Notes: a model not told the origin generated them from the sequence alone. Numbered from the stretch's first letter, positions 1 through 12,600 are shown. The stretch is DNA of 64,000 bases from Chrysomallon squamiferum (GCA_012295275.1 CM022665.1:2961167-3025166); one strand, 5' to 3'. Translations and numbers: made by a program.

Positions 1-1014
1 ATTTATTTATTATTATTATTATTATTACTATTAAAATTTATTTGATATTGTTAAAGTGCTTATTTATTATATCGCTCTTTGCTGTATTTACGTTCAAGTT
101 GAATATGCCTTGATAATACTGGAAAATATTTCTGAAAAATAATAAATACGGTTTCGTCCGTTAAATCCAATGAAATTTCAAATCTAAGAATAATTAACAA
201 CTTCTATTATGATATACAGAACCATTGCCCGGACTAAAATCCTTGAGGTGATGGGCTTTGTCGTTATAAAAGTATTTATAATTTATATAAGCACTTCTAG
301 GGGAAAACTTTAATATTAGATATACTAATTTCTTTCCATCTAAAACTATTTAAAAAAAAAAACAAAACATAACAAAAAGAAGTAGTTTTTAAATACTTTC
401 ATGATTGTTTTCTTTTTCCGCTCCCCGCGGCGAAGAGCCTCGATACAGCATATATAATTAAATAATTATTAATATACGTAGCATATGTAATTAAGTAATT
501 ATTTACAGTAGGTATGTGTATTGCTTTACTGCTACCAGTTACATTACACTGATATACTGATAAAGCAAACAAAAATACATATACATATGTATATACATGC
601 ATGCAGTCAGATAAGTATACATATATTGATTTATATTTATTATTATTTCAATAGTTAATCTCTTATTTTATTTGTGTTTACAAGATATGTTATTGTTTTA
701 ATAGGTAGAATACATTTTCAAACCGAAGATATCTGAAGAAAACACGCAAATACACACGCACAAAAACACACTTACCTCGATATATAAAAAATTATTTTTA
801 GATGATTTTTACAATAGACACAGAATTTTTTTTTTTTCTATAAATTGTTTTTAGTTTTTATTATTCAATACCCTACACCATGTCATATATCAAACTTAGT
901 TTTTTACTGTATTATTAATCGAATATGCATTCATTGTGTTACAAAATTATTATTTATGGTAAATAATATCATTTGTTAAATTTTAAATATAATTTAAGCC
1001 AAATTTATTTAGTT

Positions 1015-1034
1015 TCACTTATTTATTTATTAAT

Positions 1035-1065
<31 letters not shown>

Positions 1066-1074
1066 TTAACCACT

Positions 1075-1105
<31 letters not shown>
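1015..1105. repeat. (TTTA)n followed by (TA)n microsatellite
   Basis: An almost uninterrupted TTTA array runs to about 1068. A TA dinucleotide run follows at 1078–1105. Both are simple-sequence repeats without coding content. Confidence 0.9.
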
Positions 1106-1108
<3 letters not shown>

Positions 1109-1649
1109 GCTGCTTATTTATCTTCACAGAGTTTATTTGAATTTTTACATTTTATGCAACTGAAATTTAAGCATTTCTTATAATTTCAAGTTTCCTGGTT
1201 TATCTTTATAAAACTAAATAATGTTTTGAATTCTTCCGTGCCTCGATGAACAAACAACAGATTACTGTCCCAACAGATCATTATTAAAACTGATAAAACG
1301 TCTGAAATTTAAAACTTTATTCTTTCATTCGTTAAAACCGGTAACAGGTCTTCGCCCAGAAACTCTTTAAATTTCGTTTTTAAGTCATTTTGACCGGTTT
1401 TTATGCTTATTTTGTTTATTTAACGTTTAGCCGAAGTCTAAATAATCTGTTACATAAACTTATTTTAATGTATCGTTTCTAAAGTATAAAATAATAATTT
1501 AATGTGTCCAAGAATATTTTATGAAATCGAAATTAAAATATCCACATAATTATGTAAATGTGTTTACTTCAATTACTCGTGAATGTTAAAAATAATTTAA
1601 TAGTATTTACGGATTTTATTTCAAGTTTATTTTATTTCATTCCTTTATC

Positions 1650-1656
1650 TTCATCG

Positions 1657-1721
<65 letters not shown>
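1650..1721. repeat. Compound (TCA)n–(TTA)n microsatellite
   Basis: A TCA/ATC trinucleotide array changes directly into a TTA/ATT array with no spacer, as expected if one array grew from a point-mutated unit of the other. Confidence 0.9.
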
Positions 1722-2839
1722 TTAAATAAATGAATTTATATATTTATTTTCTCTTCCCAGTAATACACGGTTTACTTGAGTAAAACATTATAATCATATT
1801 GGTTTACGTGCTAAATTATGGACTGCCACATTTTCAGTCAGTATAAATTTATATCCTTACAAAAACATGAAACGAACTTTACCAAGAGCTCAGTTTGTTT
1901 TTTAACCTATTATAGTTATTTACTAAGCCTTAGGGTGAAACTTTAACAAATGATCCGTTCAATTCAAACAAGTAGTATATCTTAAGAGTTGCGCAATTGC
2001 TGATGTTTAGGTTTGACTGAATAGCGTACGATAATCGCTTTTTCAAAGACTAAGGCGAGATGTAAACTGCAAATCACACACAGCTGTCTGTAGTGTCGCG
2101 TAATTCCCGAAGAAATCACTAGAGCATTCAAGTCAATGTTTGAGTAGTACTCGATATTACAAACACGGCTTTCAATTACCTTAAAGCTTTTTGCCGACCA
2201 GATTTGTTAAAAACTGATAATCTTTGAGCGTGATTAGTGAAGTCTGGTACACCCACATACTGACCATTCAGCCGAAGCTAAACAAATATAATGTATGAAC
2301 GTCATTTAAATAGCTAAGACGCATTTAAACACTATAAACACAGTGTTCTAACCTTTCCTAACACAAATCAATGGCCTTTCATAACACATAGAGGTATAAT
2401 GAAACCAGATAGGTGAGTTTTACACGACGGAAAACCGGGCCCTCTAGAAAACACCATTTAATACTAATGTACTGAACACTTTCTTAATTGTGACAATTTT
2501 GAGATAATGCGTTAAGTAAGAGGTGTGACTTATGTAAGAAGATACAACAATGACAAGAACAGGTGTGTTAAACTGTGCCAGAGCGTTAATACACCACATT
2601 ATAGTCAGTTAACAAAAATGTACGCAAACAGTGCACAGACATTGATCGAAAAAGTCCACATCGCATGGCAACACGTGTTGTCTACTAAATAAGCAATAAA
2701 CTATCTGACTTCTGTTTAATAAAATAAACTGTTGCTAACAAATATATATCTATACGATCACATATTACATATGTTGTAACAGTACGAATTTTTCCTCCAG
2801 TTATACTAATATAAATAATGATGTTATTCAAACACAACA

Positions 2840-2842
<3 letters not shown>

Positions 2843-2887
<45 letters not shown>
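2843..2887. repeat. (AC)n microsatellite
   Basis: A pure AC dinucleotide array of about 22 units. It produces spurious reading frames on the reverse strand (runs of Cys-Val). Confidence 0.95.
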
Positions 2888-2890
<3 letters not shown>

Positions 2891-3169
2891 TTTAGTAAAT
2901 CTTTCATACTACAGTATTTTAATAAAATATACATCATAAAATATTAAATAAAGTGAATCATCGTATTTATATATAATACTTTTTTTAATGTTATACGATA
3001 TGTTATAAGGCGATTCGACACGACAAAATACAATTTGATATGATATGATACATGATATGAAAACTAAAATGAACCAAAATATTCATATTTATATAAGTAT
3101 GTTAATTTATTATCTTAAATTGTATTACAAATGTAATTTGAACTTTAAATGTAGCAAAAATTCCAAAGA

Positions 3170-3170
<1 letters not shown>

Positions 3171-3213
<43 letters not shown>
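3171..3213. repeat. (ATT)n microsatellite
   Basis: A pure ATT array of about 14 units, lying just before the TTTG-rich 37-bp direct repeat at 3231. Confidence 0.95.
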
Positions 3214-3230
3214 GTTTTAGTTTTAGTTTT

Positions 3231-3267
3231 TTTGTTTGTTTGTTTGTGAACAAACTTTGAATTTTTT
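3231..3267 (+). repeat. 37-bp direct repeat, copy 1
   Basis: This stretch, with a TTTG array followed by GTGAACAAACTTTGAA and a T run, recurs base for base at 6122–6158 in the same orientation. The core GTTTG-TGAA-CAAAC can form a small hairpin. It lies directly before the left inverted-repeat arm. Confidence 0.85.
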
Positions 3268-3289
3268 TTTTTTTTTTTAGTTATTTAAA

Positions 3290-3703
3290 TCGCTATAAAT
3301 GTGACTGGATAACAGATCTCTACAAGGTACAGCTGCATGCAATTATACATTTTTTATAACTATCCTACTCTTACGAACAAAACACTTTAAACAAAAAAAA
3401 CAACAACAAAAAAACAGATTTAAAAAAGTGATTGATTACACCTATTTTGTATGCATTATTTATACAATAATTTTGAGACATTCAATAAAAATAAGAGATA
3501 AATTAAATTTATTTAAACGATTATAGCAAACCTGGAAATCTAGCACTCGGTTCCGTGCTCTGTAATAACAGTGTTTCAGTATATTCTTTGTAAAACTATC
3601 ACGTGACCTCTGTGTTCGTCTGGTTCCAATCTTGACGTCTTAGCAGACGATGTACAGAGGAATCTTCCGGTTAACTCGCAGGACCGTCTGGAATTTTATT
3701 TAT
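3290..3703 (+). repeat. Diverged interspersed repeat, left inverted arm
   Basis: This segment matches the reverse complement of about 6555–6978. Shared blocks in order include CAGATCTCTACAAGG (3313 against 6948), AATTTTGAGACATTCA, AGCAAACCTG, a TTCAGTAT block, AGAGGAATCTT, GTTAACTCG and TGGAATTTTATTT. The blocks are separated by small indels, so the two copies are old. It may be a transposon fragment of unknown family. Arm ends are approximate. Confidence 0.7.
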
Positions 3704-3737
3704 TTATTTGTTTGTTTGTTTGTTTGTTTGTTTGTTT
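3693..3737. repeat. (TTTA)n/(TTTG)n microsatellite
   Basis: Short TTTA units lead into about seven TTTG units at the outer end of the left inverted-repeat arm. Confidence 0.85.
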
Positions 3738-5013
3738 TCTTACTTTCTTATTTAATTATTTTTAGAAATAAATAAGAAGTAGTTAAAATTACTTAATTTA
3801 TTTATTTATTATTTAGAAAGTAAATAATTATGTAAATAAATAAATAAATACGAAAACAAAGAGACTAACAAATAAATAAAAGCAATCAAAATTTTGATCG
3901 CTAATAAAATTATTTTATTTTATTTTATTTTATTTTATTTTTTATTCGTATTTATTTATTTCCTTATTTATTTATATTACTTATTTTTATTTGTTTAATT
4001 TATATTATTTATTTAATTATATTACTTTATTTATTCATTAATTTGTTCTTTATACACATTTTTTTTTTAATCTGTTTGTTTAGTAAACACGGTCAGTTTG
4101 AAAAAGTTTAATATTTTCTTTCAGGATAACTGAAATTTTACAAGAATAATTTTCCTTGATGATTACAATCTAACTTTGATAAGATTATATTATCAATGTT
4201 CAAAATTTTTTTTTCTTCAAAAATTAGCATTTGATTATGCGTTATAAATTGAAAATAAACTGTCATTTATTCATTTTGATTATCTTCAAAATCAACAGCA
4301 AAATATCTTTTTGAATAACCTCTAATTTTATAAAACTTTATGAAAGTAAAGCGATAACTGGTGAAAATACGTTACGCAGTGATGGTTTCTTACTCGAAAT
4401 GTCAAGTATTTACAACCAGCTATTAAAAATTTAAATTACTGGTAAATTAAAACGATATAAAATCATCAGAAAATAATGCGGAATCTGCGACGAGATAACT
4501 AACATTTAAAAAAAAAAAAAAAAAAAGTAAACTGAAGTGGAGTTCAGCTTCTTGCTCAATACTGGATGGATGGCTGCAGGCAATAGCCAATGAACAGACG
4601 GAAAAAATCGATAAGATCGCATTTAAATAGACGCACTTAGTTTGTGTGATGTGAAAATCTGATAATTCAGAGAGGGGATTTATTTGTAAATCGCTATCTA
4701 TCAGACATATCTCTCTATGCAGGCCCTTTTCGTCTGCCATCTTTTGTTATTGTCTCTTGAATTCTGTGTGGATAATGGGGTTTTCCTGAATGGTCCTCTG
4801 TTATTTTTTTTTTTTATATATATATATTTTATTTTATGATTATTATTATTATTTTTTTTTTTTTTTTTTTTTTTGCCAATGTTAAATTTATAGACCTCTT
4901 TCTATAGTAGTATATCATCGCTAAATCCATTATGAGTCTATGAATATTAATTAAAAACATAAAGTGCCGAAATACTTTTGCATAGGCCATAAAACTGAAA
5001 AAGTGTAACATAT

Positions 5014-5014
<1 letters not shown>

Positions 5015-5049
<35 letters not shown>
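5015..5049. repeat. (AC)n microsatellite
   Basis: A pure AC array of about 17 units. Nearby poly-T (about 4851–4875) and poly-purine tracts make this a low-complexity stretch whose apparent reading frames are artefacts. Confidence 0.95.
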
Positions 5050-5051
<2 letters not shown>

Positions 5052-5881
5052 GACTCGCAAACACAAACACAGATATGAACACACATATACACGTACATAT
5101 GTACATAAAAAAAAATAGAAACATAATTCAAGTAAAGAGATGAGGAATAAAGAAGACAGAAAAAAGAAGAAGAAAAAGAAGAACAAGGTTGCGAAAGGAA
5201 AACGTAAATTTTAATAGAGTAATGGAAGTCACAGAAAGACTGAGATGACCGTACTTGTACGATTAACTGTAATCACAGAAATATGACAGTTTAACTGAAT
5301 GTGCGTCAACACACGATCTCACACTGTCAAACTGACTGGAGGTGATATTCTGTTGTGTGTTATTTACGACTTGTTTGTGTTTGTTCATCTCAGTTCATAC
5401 GCCTTATTATCTCAATCAGAAATCTAGATGTCATCGATCAAGTCAAATACTGAACAAAATTACCGATTTCCCTATTTTTATCTTGCTCTTTGAAAATACC
5501 TTGGAAACAAAAAAAAAAAAAAAAAAATCTAATATAAAATAGAAATTTAGATCTAAGATGAAACACAACAGCAACATTTATATACATTCAAAATCTACAA
5601 ATTCTGAGCGAGTTCTGAGGATAATAAGAAACAGAATATAAAATATATAATTCTAACAAGATAAGGTAAATACATTAGTGTACATCAAAGAGCTATTCTC
5701 GCTAGAGATCAAACGGCAGTTTAATTATTTTGAGTTATGTCTTTCTAACCTTTATCTGAAATTATTTCACAAATGCTTAGTAAAAAAAAACCAAGCTGAC
5801 TGTTGATTGCAATAAATGAGATCACAATTCAGTTTTTGTCATTTAAACTAAATATTTATAAAACACAATTATGATTTTTAT

Positions 5882-5883
<2 letters not shown>

Positions 5884-5912
<29 letters not shown>
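5884..5912. repeat. 29-base poly-T tract
   Basis: An uninterrupted T homopolymer. It could be the reversed poly-A tail of a retro-inserted sequence, but no recognisable body lies beside it. Confidence 0.9.
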
Positions 5913-6121
5913 GAAGATGTAATTATTGGTAATTTAAATGTTCCAAAGGTAGAAAAGTAATTAAAAATGGTAAAAGGTTATCAAATTCAGGATTTTTTTT
6001 ACACGTCTGATTTTCAAGAAACTGGATGAAGGAAAGTTTCCCTATAAAAATCCAATCTGATAACAAGAAAATGAAAAAGTCTCAAAGCTTCATTTTACAA
6101 TTTTTTTTGTTTAGTTTTTTG

Positions 6122-6158
6122 TTTGTTTGTTTGTTTGTGAACAAACTTTGAATTTTTT
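6122..6158 (+). repeat. 37-bp direct repeat, copy 2
   Basis: Identical to 3231–3267, in the same orientation. The preceding bases (a TTTAGTTTTTT block) are also similar, so the homology extends a little upstream. Confidence 0.85.
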
Positions 6159-6376
6159 AATTTCTTTTCAACATTTTTATCTGTTTTCTAAATTATCATA
6201 TTTTTATGTTATGTTATGTTATGTTACCTTATTTATTTATTTATTTATTTATTTATTTTATTCTGTTTTATTTATTTACTTATTAAAATATAAGAAAGAT
6301 TTGTTTCCGACAACTTACTTGTATTTTCAGTAAAAAACTAGAGGTTTGTTATTTTCTCATTTCAAAACTACAAAAC

Positions 6377-6412
<36 letters not shown>
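6377..6412. repeat. (AAT)n microsatellite
   Basis: An AAT array of about 12 units. It is followed by degenerate AAATAAAT-type arrays up to about 6560. Confidence 0.9.
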
Positions 6413-6554
6413 GTAAAGAGAGAAAGAAATTATAATAATAAATAAATAAAACAAATGAAAGAAATTATAATAATAAATAAATAAATAAAAGAAATGAAAT
6501 AAATTAAGTAAATATATAAATAAAATAGATTAAAATAAAATAAAATAAATAAAT

Positions 6555-6978
6555 AAATAAAATTCCATACGAGTTAACAGTAACTGAAAGATTCCTCTAT
6601 ACATTATCTACTATGACGCCATATTTATTTCATAAATGGGCATAACGAAAATACTGAAGCAAAGTTATTATAAAACAGACCCATAGTTTGTAGACAAAAT
6701 ATTGTTAAAATTTCAAGTCCTAATCTAATTTCAGGTTTGCTGTGTAAAAACTTAATTTATCTGTTTACTGAATGTCTCAAAATTATTGAATGAAATTTGA
6801 GTTCCTTATTTTTAAACGAAAGGTCAATATACTTAGAAGATGAACGCTTAATAAATCATTTTGTCGTTGTTGTTGCTGTTGTTGATCGCTGTGTAGGATA
6901 GCGTTAGAAAATATCTAATTTTGTGCAACAATACCTTGTAGAGATCTGCTAACCTGACCAATGCATCGCAAATTAGCG
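6555..6978 (-). repeat. Diverged interspersed repeat, right inverted arm
   Basis: The reverse complement of this segment matches about 3290–3703 through a series of collinear blocks (see that entry). About 2.85 kb separate the arms. It also contains a GTTGTTGTTG tract at about 6863–6884 where the left arm has a CAACAACA tract, which is consistent with the inverted relationship. Confidence 0.7.
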
Positions 6979-7268
6979 GTTGACATTCTGCACTAAGTAA
7001 CTACAATTTGAGGTTTAAGCACACGCAGCCTGCACACAAGAGATCCTCTTAACAACAAAGCGTAGGATGGAAATAATAAATGGCTGTACCCGTGAGGGAT
7101 GGGCCGTACCAGTAGTTATTAAACAAGCAATGCTGTTTTCCTTTAATAACAATGTCGTGTTTTCTCGTGCATGTCAAATTACCAAAATAATCTATGAGTA
7201 TTATCTCTTAATTCATATATTAGACTAATAAATCAATATGATTACCCCCCGCGAATAATATATATATA

Positions 7269-7324
7269 AATACGATATAAAAGCAATCCCAAAGCAATGT
7301 CACATACATACATACATACATACA

Positions 7325-7357
<33 letters not shown>

Positions 7358-7408
7358 TTATGTATATATGTATGTGACATTGCTTTGGGATGGCTTTTAT
7401 ATCGTATT
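7269..7408. repeat. Hairpin: 39-bp inverted arms around a (CATA)n array
   Basis: The left arm (7269–7307) and right arm (7370–7408) are reverse complements with one mismatch. The left arm contains GCAATCCCAAAGCAATGTCA and the right arm contains TGACATTGCTTTGGGATGGC. The 62-bp loop is a CATA/ATAC array ending in a TATATGTATG stretch. The arms are far better matched than the surrounding decayed repeats, so the palindrome is recent or maintained. A poly-A run (about 7414–7430) follows. It looks like a small foldback-type element or a microsatellite-bearing palindrome. Confidence 0.85.
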
Positions 7409-7868
7409 GATACAAAAAAAAAAAAAAAAACCGGCGTCACTCCGTGTTTTATGCAAATATAAAACTGAAAACTGCTTAGTAATAGACGAAAACAAAGATT
7501 CTGGAAAGGTGTGAGAGTTCGGGGATAGGGCCATCAGTGAGAATGAACTTTCGTATAAAGAGGAATAAATGAGATTCCGTAGAAAGATGATTTAAAAATT
7601 TAAGAAATAAATTAATTAAATTAAATTAAATTAAATTAAATTAAAATAAATAAATATTGCTACACAAATACATATGTCTGACATAATTATTTCAAAAATG
7701 TTCTGTAAATTATTTTATATTTATATAAACTGAAAACAAATAAATACCGTGGGCAGAAATTACAACTTTTAGGGTAAAAAAAAAATGAAAAGAAGAACAG
7801 TTTTTTGTTTCTTTGTTGTTTGTTGGAGTTTCTTTTGTGTTTTTTCCTTCTTATTTCTTTTCTTTTTC

Positions 7869-7882
7869 TTTTTTTTTTTTTT

Positions 7883-7918
<36 letters not shown>

Positions 7919-7941
7919 TTGTTGTTGTTGTTGTTGTTGTT
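7869..7941. repeat. Poly-T tract followed by (TTG)n
   Basis: Two long T runs interrupted by AC, then about eight TTG units. Apparent proteins made only of Phe, Cys, Val and Leu across this stretch are artefacts. Confidence 0.9.
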
Positions 7942-8050
7942 ATTGTTTGTGGTTTGTTGTTGCTGGCGGTTTTTGGGTGCTTTTTTTTTTTTAAATTCTT
8001 ATTTATATTTATTTCTGTTGATAATTCTCGTAACAGTAACAAACAAGCAA

Positions 8051-8053
8051 AAT

Positions 8054-8086
<33 letters not shown>

Positions 8087-8115
8087 AATAATAATAATAA
8101 AAATAATAATAATAA
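8051..8115. repeat. Imperfect (AAT)n microsatellite
   Basis: An AAT array with a few single-base interruptions, followed by an A-rich purine stretch. Confidence 0.9.
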
Positions 8116-9680
8116 CAAGCAACAACAAAAATAAAAAAGAAAGAAAAGAAAAGAATCAATAAAGCAAACTTAAATGATAGAAGGGAGATAAATCCTACTA
8201 TCAAATACTACTAACCAAGACACTACTTGCAGCTTTTTTTTTCTTTTTTTTTTGTTGTTGTTTTTTGGTGATGGTGGGGGGGGTCCACTTAAATCGCTTA
8301 ATTTTGATCACAAATACTGGGCAAAAAATGCCCGGCTGGGCTACTTAGATTTTATAATTAATATTTCAGTTTTCGAGGTATCTGCATATTCTCAACACAG
8401 TTTTCCGATAGGAAATTTAAAAATTATTTTAAAGTGTCTACTTATTGATAATGTGCAAATAAATGACATATGATTTTGACATTTTATGAACAAAACTATG
8501 CATACGGTAAATTTACACTATAAATAAAATCCGTCCGATGAAAATCAAAGAATTTATTTTATGTGGCCTAAAGTACCCCCCCCCAAATAATAATATAAAA
8601 TAAAATAAATAAATAAAATAATAATAATAATAAAAATTATAATTAAGATCAGAAAGGTTATTAATATTTATATATTGTTTTTTGTAATTATTTTTTTCAT
8701 TGATTTATTCATTCATTCATCTTTTTCTTTCTTTCCATGGCCGTAATTACATTGAGGCAAATGCCTCATACCGAAATAGAGGATTTTTATTTTATTTTAT
8801 TATTATTATTTTTTTTTTTAAATACAAATGGCTAGAATCGAGGATTGTGCCCCCAGACCCCTCGCCCAAATTTAGTGGTTTTGCCTCATTTCAAAAAGAG
8901 TCTAGTTAAATCCATGCTTTCTAGTTTTTCTTTCTTTCAGTAATGTGTTGTTCACGTGTACCGTTCTTAACAAAATCCAATTCATAAATCAGTGCGAGAA
9001 AACAAATAATATAATGATTGGAAAACAGCACCCTTTGGATTGACAAACTATATAGATACCCAGTTCCTATTAAATTTGGTAGGGGTTGAGATAAGGAATT
9101 TCACCACTGTTAAAATAGAAAATAAGTAAACAAATAGCAATAACAAAACATATATTCAGCTAGTATTGATCTAAATTTACCAATATGATAAGATTTTTCA
9201 AAATAATTTCCACAGTTTGAGTATAATGTAAAATGTTTGGCAGAATTTTATTTATTTCATTAGTGTTTTACGTTTGCAACGATGCAGGCTATATAGGCAT
9301 TTGTACATCTAATATATAACAAGTCATTTTGCACTTGGATTATTCAATGCATATTTTTATTTTTATTTTTTATAATAATAATAAATGTTCATCGTTCATA
9401 AAATATTACGATGGTGGGCCTTTAATTACTTAATCATTAACGGTATGACATAATGACGTTTTATTAGCTTATAATTTATGGTATGAGTGGCTGTGTAATG
9501 TTTGAAAAATAATTACATTTGAAATGCATTTCTCGAATATACACATCCAAACCAGTGTATGTCAAATTATTTAGTTAATTTGTTTCTCCTTATAAATGTG
9601 CACTTTTTCTCACCTACGTATAATATAGCTAACATTATTATCAGTACGAATTGATTTGGTAGGCGTCCTGGGTTTTCAAG

Positions 9681-12600
9681 ATGGCGATGAACAGAAATGA
9701 ATATGTGCTAGATGAATTGATATGTTATCTTAGCAACTCTTTGTTTCAGGTTCCAGTTATATCTTTTATGGAGAACAATTGTATTAGTACGTATTTATTT
9801 AAAATAGTTATTAAAGTACGGAGTAGTAACTATTATGTTTGGTGTGTAATTATCGCCATCTGTAACGAGAAACTATACCATGCATTGATGTATTACCGAC
9901 CTGTATTTATTTAGTACTAACGATTATGATGATGATGACAGTGTTAATATGTAATTTCGAGACTGATGTTAATGTTTTCATAAATTGTATTAAATAAAGA
10001 AGTAAATAAGATAATAATTGATACTTGTATATTTTAAGAGGCATTTTTAATGTAAGTCAGTTTTCCATTATTTCATATGCTTGCCTTTTCTAATACAGAA
10101 TTACTTACATACCTGTTATTAAGATTGATTATAAATATTCTTTCTGTGATAATATAATTTATAAATGCATCTGTTTTTATTATTATGTTGATAGTATTTG
10201 AACCAAATTGTGAAAATACTCCAGAATGCCAGGCAGTCCACAAGGAATACAAAAAAATGGTGTGTGCAATAATTTTTGTTAACTTTGTGTTTTGGTTCTC
10301 TTAATTTTTATATTATGCAGTTAGTTTCTTTTTTACATAAAGTAATACATTTTAGAATAACTACACTGAAGTGAAAAAAAATCTAAATGAATATATGGCA
10401 AATGAAAAATATTATATTGTTGGTGTAAAACCCTCATAATACATTGTTAATTAAAATACTTTTTCTTTTTTTAATTCTGTGGTTTTTACATCTTAATTAT
10501 GAGTTGTTTGATAACTGAAGTATTTCCTGTACAATTGTCCAGTATAACAATGTTTTATTTTATTTTAAATATTTTTCTCTCCAGATTGATGCACTATTAA
10601 GCAGTTTTCAGACTGACACAGGACTCACTCACGAGCAGATTCTGCAGGCTTTAAAGGACTTGAATGCTAAACCTGAACTCAGAGATGTATTTCAGGTCAG
10701 TACTCATGCTCATTGTTTTGTTGACCTTTATATAGTGTCATTTTGTCTTTAAGAAACAGTTTATTCAAAATATGTTTTAAAATACAGTGGTACCTCAACT
10801 TATGAGTTACAAGCAGTCGCCTGGTTGATTTTTTTATTTGAGTTGTAAGCCAAAATCCAAGTTACGAGGGAGCTTCAGATATGCTGCCACAATTAGCGCA
10901 ACAAACAACACAGTATCCACCCAGCGTCTTGTGTCTCACTCATTTGCGTCATGTGGTGACCTTACCATGGAAGCATCTCTGGTGTGTTGTGCTCATGTTT
11001 TGTGCAGTATTTTGCCACATTTCCATGGATCGTAAGAAACTGAGTTCAAAGGACAGTGCTGAGAAGAAGAAGCAGATGATGTTCATTGAATTAAAGCATG
11101 AAATCATAGAAAAACGTGAGTGAGGCAAGTGTATAGTCAACATGGCTAGGCAGTACAAGCATAGTACTTTTACAATATGTACCATACTGAAGCAGAAGGA
11201 GTCGATAAAGGATGTAACTCCAGCCAAAGATGTTAAAATAATTTCTAAGCTGTGGGCCTCTTTCCATGAAATGATGGAGAAACCCTAACCCTGTACACTT
11301 TACAAAACCAATTTATTTCTTTACATTCTCTTTCATTTTGTTTTTTTATACAATATTTGTCATTTATGAATACATTTTTCTTATTTAAAAACATATACCA
11401 AAACCTGGGGTGGTTTTTGTGGGGGCTAGAATGGATTAATGGTATTTCAATTAATTTCATTTGGCAAAACTGATATATCAGCAAATTTGAGTTACGAACT
11501 CAGTCACAGAAGGTATTAAACTCGTAACTCAAGGTACCACTATATTTCAAAATCAATATTCCTTTTTTTTTTTTTGTATATATGTATCTCTCTATGTTTA
11601 AAACTAAAAATATCATTGTGAAATTAAATACTTTGCTAAATTTATTGTTTTAACTGATAAAAATATTTTATTGGGACAATTGGTCAAACAGCTTAATTAA
11701 GTATTATTTTAGAATGTAAATATATTTGCAAATAAATGCCTAGATGTCTTAATAATTATGTAAATAACTTTACTTTAATCAGAATCTCTTTGAACAAGTC
11801 TTGGCAGCTGATGATCCTGATATATTTTTTCGGCTGATGGTTCAGAAAAACATTGAACTGCAACATCAGGCATTGATGTTCATCATTAAGCTGCAAGGCA
11901 ACCTTCCTGCTAGTTTAACTGGCACAGGTGAAGTTAAAGAGGACCAATTCCCTGATGATGATGTGTTAAAAGCAGTTCTGGAGTATGTATAATAAAAGCC
12001 TTCATTATTTTTTCTGTTGATATATATTTGAAAGAAAGATAAAATAATCTTCTTTTTTTTTTAATTAAATATATAAATTTCTGGCTATATATATATATAT
12101 ATAAAAAAAAGAAGAAAAGAAATGCAGTTTTGCTATCTATCTTACTATTGTTGTTATAAAAATTATGTATTTTTAGAAATAAGGTTTTTAAGAATGTTTT
12201 TAAGACTGAAAAGAAGAATCATTTACAAAAATACCATGAGAAAAAAAATGTAGTCTTAAGGATTAGTCTCAGAAATCCAGGAACATTTATTTTAATTTAT
12301 TATATTCATGATTATGTTTGTGCAAATCTTTTTAACTGAATAATTTGTCTAACCAGAAAAAAACTTTGTTGTTTCTGCAGACAGTCTAGGAAGGAATATG
12401 ATGATGATCAGAAACAGTTGAATGCCAGAGATGAGGAGCAGTATCAGGCTGTTATCATCATGTCTCGTGATGAGTCTCTGCATCTACAGGATGAGATGAA
12501 AAAGGAACACGAAAAACTTGCACAGGTTAATAATTAAAATGTTTATTTATTTAAAATATTATAACTTGTAGATTAATTCTTAAAAAATTATCTGTTGATA

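Larger units (their letters stand above)
1..9680. other. Repeat-rich intergenic region, no supported gene
   Basis: No stretch here combines an open frame with splice sites and a recognisable protein. The region is extremely AT-rich and contains many tri-, tetra- and dinucleotide arrays, long poly-T tracts, a pair of diverged inverted repeats (about 3290–3703 and 6555–6978), an exact 37-bp direct repeat (3231 and 6122) and a hairpin around a CATA array (7269–7408). Slightly less AT-rich stretches near 1,980–2,680 and 8,830–8,910 show no coding signal that I recognise. The last few hundred bases probably contain the CFAP36 promoter, but I see no clear core element. Confidence 0.7.

Noticed and set aside
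4447-4740. A 97-codon reverse-strand frame starting MADEKGLHREICLIDSD with a good start context.
   Set aside because: It has no domain that I recognise, runs through a poly-T-derived Phe tract and has no supporting splice sites or neighbouring exons. A chance frame or an isolated first exon cannot be excluded without transcripts.
4829-5186. Reverse-strand frames rich in Cys-Val.
   Set aside because: They are produced by the AC microsatellite and adjacent homopolymers.
7304-7369. Regularly spaced short repeats that could suggest a CRISPR-like array.
   Set aside because: It is a CATA microsatellite with no unique spacers, in a eukaryotic genome.
7785-8204. Several overlapping frames on both strands across 7.8–8.2 kb.
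   Set aside because: They consist of translated poly-T, TTG and AAT arrays (runs of Phe, Cys, Val, Leu, Ile and Tyr).
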